Shown here: positions 1 through 5,014 of the stretch, in pieces
Layout: each line of letters begins with the position of its first letter
Position numbering within the stretch: the stretch's first letter is position 1
Source of the DNA: an uncultured Eubacteriales bacterium
Lineage (GTDB): Bacteria; Bacillota; Clostridia; Christensenellales; Borkfalkiaceae
NCBI GenBank assembly: GCA_900556195.1
Contig: USOJ01000110.1
Location: 1 to 5,014, forward strand
Reading direction: 5' to 3'
Length of the DNA: 5,014 nt
The notes under the pieces: model-generated
Told to the model about the DNA's origin: nothing
Database searches by the model: none
What the model saw: only the letters and a program-made list of their open reading frames with translations
Translations under genes and position numbers: made by a program

Positions 1-1250
1 AAGATAACGCCCGCGCCCGAATATTCGCCGACTATGTCGTTGTCGAATTCTTCTTCAGGGAGTCTGTTCCACATAATACCCGCGCGACGGATAATTCTCG
101 CAAGTTCGCGGGTGGTCAGAACGGCGTCGACGTCGCTGAGACCGTTGGTTTTAAGTTCTTCGCGTTGCGCTTCGTACTTTTTGGCGGTACAAGGCATAAT
201 CGAAACGACGAACATGTCTTCGGGTTTTACGCCCGTTTTTTCAGCATAATACGTCTTAAGAATCGCGCCCATCATCTCGTGCGGGGATTTGCAGGAAGAA
301 AGGTGATCGAGAAGATCGCCGTAATTGTATTCCGCAAAGTTTATCCAACCGGGAGAGCAGGAGGTTATCATCGGAAGATGTTCGCCCGATTTAAGTCTGC
401 CGAGAAGTTCGGTTCCCTCTTCCATAATGGTGAGGTCTGCGCCGAAGTTGGTGTCGTAAACTTTGTTGAAGCCGAGACGGCGGAGAGCCGCAAACATTTT
501 GCCTGTTGCGGGAGTTCCGATTTTCATACCGAACTCTTCGCCTATTGCCGCGCGAACCGCGGGAGCGGTCTGAACAACAACATATTTGCCCGCAGCCATA
601 GCCGCATCAACCTTGTCTATTTCGGAAACTTCCATCAATGCGCCTGTCGGACATACGGAAACGCACTGACCGCAAAGAATGCACGGGCTGTCCGCGAACG
701 AACGGTTTTCCGCAGGTCCTACGATGGTTTTGAAGCCTCTGTTTTCAAAGCCGAGAATACCGAGACCGTGAGCGTTTTTGCAGCGTTCGATACATCTGCC
801 GCAAAGAATGCACTTGGAAGTGTCGCGCATTATGGACGGAGAAAGTCTGTCAACGGTCGCGGGAGTTTTCGCGCCTGCGAATCTGCCCTCTCTCGCGCCG
901 ACAAGCTGAGCGACGTGGAGAAGTTCGCACTGACCGTTTTTGCCGCACTGCTGGCAGTTTACGTTATGATTGGAAAGAAGGAGTTCAACGGAAGCTCTTC
1001 TTGCCGCCGCCGCTTTCGGAGTGGAAATTCTTATCTCCATACCCTCCGCAACGGGGTAAACGCAGGAAGCGATGAGGCCTCTTGCGCCGGTGGCTTCAAC
1101 GAGGCACACGCGGCAGGAACCCTGAGAACATTCGCCGTGATTGAACGAGCAGAGCGAAGGAATTTCATAACCGCATTTCTTCGCCGCTTCGAGTATGGTC
1201 AGACCTTCTTCGACCTGATAAGGAACGCCTTCGATTTTAATGTTTAACAT
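1..1250 (-). CDS. hydA: [FeFe]-hydrogenase catalytic subunit HydA (C-terminus cut by window edge)
   Basis: Catalytic subunit of a cytoplasmic NADH-linked [FeFe]-hydrogenase, interconverting protons and H2 at the H-cluster. The visible 416 residues carry, in order: a plant-type [2Fe-2S] domain (C34, C46, C49, C63); a His-Cys3 [4Fe-4S] site (H95, C99, C102, C108); a two-cluster ferredoxin domain (C147, C150, C153, C157 and C190, C193, C196, C200); and the start of the H-cluster domain. That domain has the L1 motif TSCSPGW (296-302) and the L2 motif MPCTAKKYE (352-360). The proton-path residues of the Clostridium pasteurianum enzyme CpI align at E278, E281, R285 and S318, and C298 matches its proton-relay cysteine. 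The third motif and remaining ligands lie beyond the edge. The oddity is S299, where CpI has the H-cluster ligand C300. The ATG at 1250 has a good ribosome binding site six bases upstream and gives the expected N-terminus. Last visible gene of the hyd operon. The family is certain; whether it bifurcates cannot be told from sequence. Confidence 0.96.
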   Translation of the reverse strand, partial: MLNIKIEGVPYQVEEGLTILEAAKKCGYEIPSLCSFNHGECSQGSCRVCLVEATGARGLIASCVYPVAEGMEIRISTPKAAAARRASVELLLSNHNVNCQQCGKNGQCELLHVAQLVGAREGRFAGAKTPATVDRLSPSIMRDTSKCILCGRCIERCKNAHGLGILGFENRGFKTIVGPAENRSFADSPCILCGQCVSVCPTGALMEVSEIDKVDAAMAAGKYVVVQTAPAVRAAIGEEFGMKIGTPATGKMFAALRRLGFNKVYDTNFGADLTIMEEGTELLGRLKSGEHLPMITSCSPGWINFAEYNYGDLLDHLSSCKSPHEMMGAILKTYYAEKTGVKPEDMFVVSIMPCTAKKYEAQREELKTNGLSDVDAVLTTRELARIIRRAGIMWNRLPEEEFDNDIVGEYSGAGVI

Positions 1251-1256
1251 TTATTA

Positions 1257-1263
1257 CTCTCCT
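1257..1263 (-). promoter_or_regulatory. Ribosome binding site of hydA
   Basis: AGGAGAG lies six bases before the hydA ATG and overlaps the last base of the hydB stop codon (1265-1263). It supports the chosen HydA start. Ribosomes finishing hydB would be close enough to re-initiate, which would help keep subunit amounts balanced (inference). Confidence 0.8.
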
Positions 1264-3128
1264 TATATCTTGCTGATCGCGCCGAACTTACACGAAGCGA
1301 TACACATTCCGCACTTGATACATTTGTTCGTATCGATTACGAACGGTTCTTTACCGACTACGCCGGTAATCGCGCCGACGGGGCATTTACGAGCGCAAAG
1401 ACTGCACTTTTTACACTTGTCGGGGTCGATCGCATAGCGCATAAGGCTCTTACAAACGTGAGCGGGACACTCTTTCTTCTCGATATGAGCAAGATATTCG
1501 TCTTTGAAGTGCGCAAGCGTGGAAAGTATTGGGTTGGGAGCGGTTTGACCCAGACCGCAAAGAGAGTTACTCTTAACGTTTGCGGCAAGTTCTTCGAGAG
1601 CCGCAAGGTCGTCCATAGTTCCTTTTCCTTCGGTTATCTTTGTAAGTATTTCGAGCATTCTCTTGGTGCCGATACGGCAGGGCGAGCATTTACCGCAGGA
1701 TTCGTCGCAGATGAATTCCATATAGAATTTCGCGACGTCTACCATACAGTTGTCTTCGTCCATTACTATCGCTCCGCCCGAACCCATCATCGAGCCTTTC
1801 GCTACGAGATTGTCGTAGTCGATAGCCGCGTCGAGGTCGTCTTTGGTAAGGCAGCCGCCGGACGGTCCGCCGGTCTGAATGGCCTTGAATTCTTTATTAT
1901 GAGGAATACCGCCGCCTATATCGTATACGAGTTCGCGAAGAGTAGTACCCATCGGAACTTCGACAAGACCTACGTTGTTGATTTTTCCGCCGAGCGCGAA
2001 AACCTTGGTGCCTTTGGACTTTTCGGTACCGTACTTGGCAAATTCCGCCGCGCCCTCGCGCATGATATACGGAACGCAGGCAAGCGTTTCTACGTTATTG
2101 ATAATGGTGGGTTTCTGCCAAAGCCCCTTGACCGCGGGGAACGGAGGACGGGGTCTGGGCATACCGCGCTGACCTTCTATGGAGTTAAGAAGCGCGGTTT
2201 CTTCGCCGCAGACGAACGCGCCCGCACCAAGACGGATATGTACTCTGAACGAGAAACCCGTACCGAGTATATTATCGCCGAGAAGACCTACTTCTTCGGC
2301 TTGTTTCATCGCCAGTTTAAGTCTGTTGACCGCTACGGGGTATTCCGCGCGGACGTAGAAATAACCGTTCTGCGCGCCGATCGCGTAACCCGCGATCATC
2401 ATGCCCTCGATAACGCCGAGAGGATTACCTTCGAGTATCGACCTGTCCATGAACGCGCCCGGATCTCCTTCGTCGCCGTTACATACGACGTATTTTTCGC
2501 CTTCGGGTTGAGCGTAAGCAAACTGCCACTTTCTGCCCGTCAGGAAACCGCCGCCGCCTCTGCCGCGCAAACCGCTGTCGAGAATTTCTTTGATGACGTC
2601 GGCTCTGTCCATTTTAAGCGCGCGTACCAAACCCTTGAACGCGCCCGCGCCGAGGTTCTCGTTTATATCTTCGGGGTTAAGGCTTCCGCAGCCGTGAAGA
2701 GCGATACGAACCTGCTTTTTATAGAAATTTATATCGTCCTGTTTTTTAACCTTTTCCTGCGTAACGGGGTCTACGTAAAGAAGTCTTTCGACTACTTCGC
2801 CGCCGATCAAATCCGCGTTTACGATTTCTTCTACGTCGGACAAATGCACCATACGATACAGAGTGTCTTCGGGGTAAATTTTAACGAAAGGTCCTTGCGA
2901 ACAGAAACCGAAACAACCTACCTGATTTACGGTTACTTTATCGCCGAGATTCTTTTCTGCAATAAGTTTTTCGAATTCCGCTTTGATTTCGTCGGAGTGG
3001 GAAGACAAACAACCCGTACCGCCGCAAAGCACTACGTGTCTTTTCCCGTCCGCGCCCGTGAATTTGGCGTCAAGACATTTACTGCACTTCGAACTTATCT
3101 TTTCGAGTTCCTGAAAATTCTTTATCAT
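1263..3128 (-). CDS. hydB: NADH-linked [FeFe]-hydrogenase flavoprotein subunit HydB (NuoF-like)
   Basis: Diaphorase subunit that passes electrons between NAD(H) and the iron-sulfur chain of the hydrogenase, and in bifurcating members is thought to be where the NADH and ferredoxin paths meet. The 621 residues hold an N-terminal thioredoxin-like [2Fe-2S] domain (C35, C40, C72, C76). The NuoF core follows: a glycine-rich FMN loop (GLRGRGGGGF, 186-195), CNGDEGDPGAFMDR (216-229) and an NADH-site segment with GAGAFVCGEETAL (301-313). Next come an SLBB-like stretch (about 375-425) and a NuoF-type [4Fe-4S] site (C478, C481, C484, C524). The tail is a two-[4Fe-4S] ferredoxin domain (C572, C575, C578, C582 and C603, C606, C609, C613). 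This domain order and length fit HydB of trimeric hydrogenases and not plain respiratory NuoF, which lacks the two added ends. C554, H557 and C559 just before the ferredoxin tail could form part of a metal site. The ATG at 3128 has an AGGAGG nine bases upstream and lies four bases after hydC. Confidence 0.97.
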   Translation of the reverse strand: MIKNFQELEKISSKCSKCLDAKFTGADGKRHVVLCGGTGCLSSHSDEIKAEFEKLIAEKNLGDKVTVNQVGCFGFCSQGPFVKIYPEDTLYRMVHLSDVEEIVNADLIGGEVVERLLYVDPVTQEKVKKQDDINFYKKQVRIALHGCGSLNPEDINENLGAGAFKGLVRALKMDRADVIKEILDSGLRGRGGGGFLTGRKWQFAYAQPEGEKYVVCNGDEGDPGAFMDRSILEGNPLGVIEGMMIAGYAIGAQNGYFYVRAEYPVAVNRLKLAMKQAEEVGLLGDNILGTGFSFRVHIRLGAGAFVCGEETALLNSIEGQRGMPRPRPPFPAVKGLWQKPTIINNVETLACVPYIMREGAAEFAKYGTEKSKGTKVFALGGKINNVGLVEVPMGTTLRELVYDIGGGIPHNKEFKAIQTGGPSGGCLTKDDLDAAIDYDNLVAKGSMMGSGGAIVMDEDNCMVDVAKFYMEFICDESCGKCSPCRIGTKRMLEILTKITEGKGTMDDLAALEELAANVKSNSLCGLGQTAPNPILSTLAHFKDEYLAHIEKKECPAHVCKSLMRYAIDPDKCKKCSLCARKCPVGAITGVVGKEPFVIDTNKCIKCGMCIASCKFGAISKI

Positions 3129-3132
3129 GGGG

Positions 3133-3615
3133 TTAAGCCTCCTGCGCTCTGTAACTTTCTATAATCTGAGGAACGCCGTCAACGGTCATTTTCGGGTAAA
3201 CCGTACCGTTAATGGTTACGGCGGGGGCGATACCGCACGCGCCTATACAACGAAGAGCGTCAAGAGTAAACAAGCCGTCGTCGGACGTTTCGCCCGGTTT
3301 GATATGAAGCAAATCCGAAAACTTATCTATAATCTGTTGCGCGCCTTTGACGTAGCAAGCCGTTCCCAGACAACAACCGATAACGTACTTGCCCTTCGGT
3401 TTAAGCGAGAAAAACGAGTAGAAAGTTACGACGCCGTAAATTTCCGCAACCGAAATACCCGTCCTTTCGGAAACGAGTTCCTGTACTTCGAGCGGAATGT
3501 AACCGTACTCTTTCTGCACGTCGCTTAAAATCATCATAAGCGGAGTTCTTTCATCGACGTATCTGTCGCAGATCTCGTTGATCTTCTTTACCGCCGATTC
3601 CTGTAAATGTGCCAT
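3133..3615 (-). CDS. hydC: NADH-linked [FeFe]-hydrogenase small subunit HydC (NuoE-like)
   Basis: Small electron-transfer subunit of the trimeric hydrogenase, homologous to the 24-kDa/NuoE subunit of complex I; it docks on HydB near the flavin. The 160-residue protein has the usual helical N-terminal part with a TPLMMILSDVQKEYGYIP segment (24-41) and the NuoE-typical GVVTFYSFF (61-69). A thioredoxin-like domain then binds one [2Fe-2S] cluster through C82, C87, C123 and C127, in the CLGTAC and RCIGACGIAP contexts. The length is normal for the family. The ATG at 3615 sits five bases after an AGGAGG, with no better upstream start. It is the first gene of the hydC-hydB-hydA unit, about 100 bases downstream of the predicted start of transcription. 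Identity is secure from the order of the three genes; NuoE of complex I is excluded by the neighbouring HydA. Confidence 0.96.
   Translation of the reverse strand: MAHLQESAVKKINEICDRYVDERTPLMMILSDVQKEYGYIPLEVQELVSERTGISVAEIYGVVTFYSFFSLKPKGKYVIGCCLGTACYVKGAQQIIDKFSDLLHIKPGETSDDGLFTLDALRCIGACGIAPAVTINGTVYPKMTVDGVPQIIESYRAQEA
3138..3143 (-). promoter_or_regulatory. Ribosome binding site of hydB, inside the end of hydC
   Basis: AGGAGG, nine bases before the hydB ATG, is encoded within the last sense codons of hydC (Gln-Glu-Ala). Only four bases separate the hydC stop from the hydB start. This layout suggests translational coupling (inference). Confidence 0.85.
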
Positions 3616-3620
3616 TGTGT

Positions 3621-3627
3621 CCTCCTT
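3621..3627 (-). promoter_or_regulatory. Ribosome binding site of hydC
   Basis: AAGGAGG, a near-complete match to the anti-Shine-Dalgarno sequence, ends five bases before the hydC ATG and fixes its start. An A/T-rich stretch just upstream should leave the site unpaired. Confidence 0.9.
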
Positions 3628-3680
3628 GGAGTGGAATAAAAAAAATTTCTTGTTTTGCGTGTATAGCCTCGCGCGGCGGT

Positions 3681-3686
3681 ATTATA
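3681..3686 (-). promoter_or_regulatory. Possible second -10 box for the hyd operon
   Basis: A second TATAAT lies in the leader, about 65 bases before the hydC ATG. No good -35 box is found 16-18 bases upstream; the place is partly occupied by the 15-bp dyad at 3693-3707. It could be an activator-dependent promoter or simply A/T-rich leader sequence. Weak call. Confidence 0.25.
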
Positions 3687-3692
3687 AATAAC

Positions 3693-3707
3693 ACATAACC
3701 GTTATGT
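3693..3707. promoter_or_regulatory. 15-bp perfect dyad, candidate operator of the hyd operon
   Basis: ACATAAC, one central base, GTTATGT: a perfect palindrome with seven-base arms. It begins roughly 8 bases downstream of the predicted transcription start, where a bound repressor would block RNA polymerase. As RNA it would make only a weak hairpin, as the loop would use up several of the pairs, so a DNA-binding site is the more likely reading. It does not fit the Rex consensus (TTGTTAA-N4-TTAACAA) or a Fur/PerR-type box as I know them. The regulator is unknown. Confidence 0.45.
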
Positions 3708-3721
3708 CGGCATATAATCAT

Positions 3722-3750
3722 ATTATATATCAAAACAGCGTAAGTGTCAA
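3722..3750 (-). promoter_or_regulatory. Consensus sigma-A promoter of hydCBA
   Basis: On the minus strand there is a perfect -35 box TTGACA (3750-3745), a 17-base spacer and a perfect -10 box TATAAT (3727-3722). Transcription should start near 3715, leaving a leader of about 100 bases before hydC. Both boxes and the spacer are ideal for the housekeeping sigma factor, so the operon should be strongly transcribed unless repressed. The -35 box lies in the loop, and most of the spacer in one arm, of the inverted repeat at 3732-3767. Confidence 0.85.
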
Positions 3751-3767
3751 CCCGCTTACGCTGTTTT
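3732..3767. terminator. Rho-independent terminator-like hairpin after bioY
   Basis: Perfect 13-bp inverted repeat: AAAACAGCGTAAG (3732-3744) and CTTACGCTGTTTT (3755-3767) around a 10-base loop. On the minus strand it lies 66 bases after the bioY stop and the second arm ends in a T run, as expected for a terminator of the permease-bioY transcript. On the plus strand the T run is longer (six T), so it may act in both directions, although no plus-strand gene is seen here. The U tract on the bioY side is short (TTTTG), so termination may be partial, allowing read-through into hydCBA. Confidence 0.7.
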
Positions 3768-3833
3768 TTGCAATTTTCAAATCATTATTTTTTATCGATA
3801 AACCCGAACGATTTACACCGTTAAAGCCGCAGA

Positions 3834-4376
3834 TTACGCGGTTTTGAGTATTCGGTTTACGCTGAAAGATACGGCGTAGGCAAGAGCCATTTTCGCAAGA
3901 TCGGGGATAATAAACGGAACTACGCACTTAAGCAATATACCGTATATCTGTTCGGTCGTTCCGTTCGTGTAAATGAACGCGTACCAGAGCGTTCCGAAAA
4001 TATACAGAACGGCAAGCCCGACGACCGACGCGCCTATCTTTACGAAAACGTTATCGCGGTATTTACCGAAACAAATCGTAATCAGACCGTAGACTAAACA
4101 CTGCGCTATAAAGCCGAGTATGTAACCGCCCGTAGGTCCGACAAGCGCACTCACGCCGCCTCGGAAGCCCGAAAAGACGGGCGCGCCGACCAAGCCCAGC
4201 AACACGTATATCGAAACCGATATAAGAGCCTTCCACCAGCCGAGCATAAAACACGCCAGAAAAACGGCGAAAGTCTGCATCGTAAACGGTACGGCGGGTA
4301 TCTGGACGGTGAGCCAGGAACAAACGGCTATTATCGCGACGAACAGCGCGATTCTTACCATATCTCTTACTTTCAT
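3834..4376 (-). CDS. bioY: Biotin ECF transporter S component BioY
   Basis: Integral membrane protein that binds biotin and, with an ECF energizing module (two ATPases and a T component), brings it into the cell. The 180 residues are nearly all hydrophobic segments, consistent with the usual six membrane helices, and the length is normal for BioY. Family signatures are clear: PFTMQTFAVFLA (30-41), the long motif around GAPVFSGFRGG (64-74) with GPTGGYILGF (80-89), GTLWYA (128-133), and a C-terminal IPDLAK (157-162). The start at 4376 gives the expected N-terminus; its AAGGAGAG is 12 bases upstream, a slightly long spacing, and only one base separates it from the upstream permease stop, so the two are probably co-transcribed. 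No bioMN or ecfAT genes are visible, so it probably shares a general ECF module encoded elsewhere (inference). A biotin supply would serve carboxylases; no direct link to the hydrogenase is evident. Confidence 0.95.
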   Translation of the reverse strand: MKVRDMVRIALFVAIIAVCSWLTVQIPAVPFTMQTFAVFLACFMLGWWKALISVSIYVLLGLVGAPVFSGFRGGVSALVGPTGGYILGFIAQCLVYGLITICFGKYRDNVFVKIGASVVGLAVLYIFGTLWYAFIYTNGTTEQIYGILLKCVVPFIIPDLAKMALAYAVSFSVNRILKTA

Positions 4377-4377
4377 A

Positions 4378-5014
4378 TTATTTAACTTCTCTCCTTAAAG
4401 CGAATAAATATCCTAAACCTAAAAACACAGCCGAATAAACGACGGGGAACGTCCACGCTTTCAGAACGACTTTATTAGTCATAGGCAGTGTGTCCATATC
4501 GTTCAAAGCTGCCTCCAACATCCATTGAGAAAGGTCGTAAGAAACTGCCATACCTATCCCAGTAAATACGGCTGTTAAAATAAACATTCCGAATAAATTA
4601 GTTGCGACGGACAATATGGTTTTACCTAAAATTTCCGCAATCCCGAAAAATACGCAAGTAAAACCAAGCATACAAAACGCGTTCAGAAACAACATATACG
4701 CAGATTCTCGAAGTATACGCGAATCTATACGACTCTTTTTAAGAAAAATAACGCCAAGCGTTCGTGTCAAAAATATATCGAACAAACTGATCATCGCGCT
4801 TGCGGCAAGACATACTACAAGTTTTGAAAAGAAATTTTGAGTACGCGTATATCCTTTGCCGTATACCGTTTTCACCGCTCCGCTCGTGTAATCGTCGCAA
4901 ACGAATACGGGTACGAAAACACTCAATCCGAAAAGCATAAAAGACATTGCGTTAAAATGCGTTAAGTAATCTACGAAATATGCCCCGGCTCCGAAAAACG
5001 TAAAAACGTCAATC
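4378..5014 (-). CDS. ABC-2-like transporter permease (N-terminus outside window)
   Basis: The reading frame stays open to the window edge (at least 212 codons), so the N-terminal part is missing; the ATG at 4947 is internal to the frame. The visible part has several hydrophobic segments, likely membrane helices. A hydrophobic stretch leads into CDDYTSGAVKTVYGKGYTRTQNFFSKL, the pattern seen in ABC-2-type permeases: an acidic residue followed by a Ser/Gly-Thr/Ala-Val/Ile-Lys segment, a short Arg-containing loop and a Lys at the start of the next helix. The protein ends with a helix and a basic tail (LRREVK). Such proteins work with an ATPase subunit in export of peptides or drugs, or in self-immunity; the partner would lie upstream, out of view. 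The substrate cannot be inferred. Its stop codon is one base before bioY, yet the functions seem unrelated. By eye this gene is more A/T-rich than the hyd genes. Confidence 0.65.
   Translation of the reverse strand, partial: IDVFTFFGAGAYFVDYLTHFNAMSFMLFGLSVFVPVFVCDDYTSGAVKTVYGKGYTRTQNFFSKLVVCLAASAMISLFDIFLTRTLGVIFLKKSRIDSRILRESAYMLFLNAFCMLGFTCVFFGIAEILGKTILSVATNLFGMFILTAVFTGIGMAVSYDLSQWMLEAALNDMDTLPMTNKVVLKAWTFPVVYSAVFLGLGYLFALRREVK
4389..4396 (-). promoter_or_regulatory. Ribosome binding site of bioY, inside the end of the permease gene
   Basis: AAGGAGAG within the last codons of the permease gene, 12 bases before the bioY ATG. The spacing is longer than optimal, and bioY translation may partly rely on ribosomes finishing the permease (inference). 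Confidence 0.6.

Noticed and set aside
165..1247. Long plus-strand open frame (360 codons) opposite hydA
   Set aside because: Antisense shadow of hydA: no recognisable domain, low-complexity Arg/Ala/Phe-rich translation and no ribosome binding site, while the minus strand encodes an unmistakable hydrogenase.
1458..3164. Very long plus-strand open frame (568 codons) opposite hydB
   Set aside because: It stays open because the codon use of hydB rarely gives stop triplets on the other strand. The translation has no known motif and crosses the hydB/hydC junction.
3616..3770. Rex (redox repressor) operator
   Set aside because: No TTGTTAA-N4-TTAACAA-like sequence is present; the dyad at 3693-3707 has different arms and spacing.
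3616..3833. Riboswitch or other structured RNA leader before hydC
   Set aside because: The leader is about 100 bases and mostly A/T-rich, with only tiny hairpins. I see no conserved riboswitch core such as FMN, TPP or cobalamin elements.
3551..3927. Short minus-strand frames (60 and 65 codons) across the hydC leader and the bioY end
   Set aside because: They overlap hydC or bioY in other frames and run through the promoter and terminator; they have no credible product.
4378..5014. Horizontal transfer of the permease gene, suggested by lower GC content
   Set aside because: The difference was judged only by eye on a few lines and is modest; hydrophobic proteins often have A/T-richer codons, so it is not evidence on its own.
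1..5014. CRISPR arrays, tRNA/rRNA genes, insertion sequences
   Set aside because: No spaced direct repeats, cloverleaf-like segments, transposase motifs or terminal inverted repeats were seen.

Overview
The window looks like part of a chromosome from an anaerobic, fermentative bacterium, most likely a Clostridia-type Firmicute. The grounds are the trimeric [FeFe]-hydrogenase, strong AGGAGG-type ribosome binding sites, a sigma-A-type promoter and a BioY-type vitamin transporter. The lineage is an inference from gene content and style, not a sequence match. All real genes lie on the minus strand, so the biological reading direction is from high to low coordinates.

Right part (5014 to 3834): the C-terminal part of an ABC-2-like membrane permease runs in from outside the window and is followed after one base by bioY, the substrate-binding membrane component of an energy-coupling-factor (ECF) biotin transporter. 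No ATPase or ECF T-component gene is visible.

Middle (3833 to 3616): a compact 218-bp regulatory region. It holds a 13-bp inverted repeat that reads as a rho-independent, possibly bidirectional terminator. Inside it is a promoter with perfect consensus -35 and -10 boxes at 17-bp spacing, reading toward the hydrogenase genes, and just downstream a 15-bp perfect dyad that may be an operator.

Left part (3615 to 1): a tightly packed hydC-hydB-hydA operon with gaps of 4 and 12 bases, and with ribosome binding sites that overlap the end of the preceding gene. HydC (NuoE-like, one [2Fe-2S]), HydB (NuoF-like flavoprotein with FMN and NADH sites, a NuoF-type [4Fe-4S] site and an added two-cluster ferredoxin tail) and HydA ([FeFe]-hydrogenase with a full set of N-terminal accessory clusters; C-terminus cut off by the window edge) would form a soluble NADH-linked hydrogenase. 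Such enzymes exchange electrons between H2 and NADH, in many members together with ferredoxin (electron bifurcation/confurcation). No maturase genes (hydE, hydF, hydG) are in the window.

The points most worth checking are a serine in HydA at the position where a cysteine normally binds the H-cluster, and the promoter nested inside a terminator-like hairpin. I see no clear evidence for a wholly new system here.
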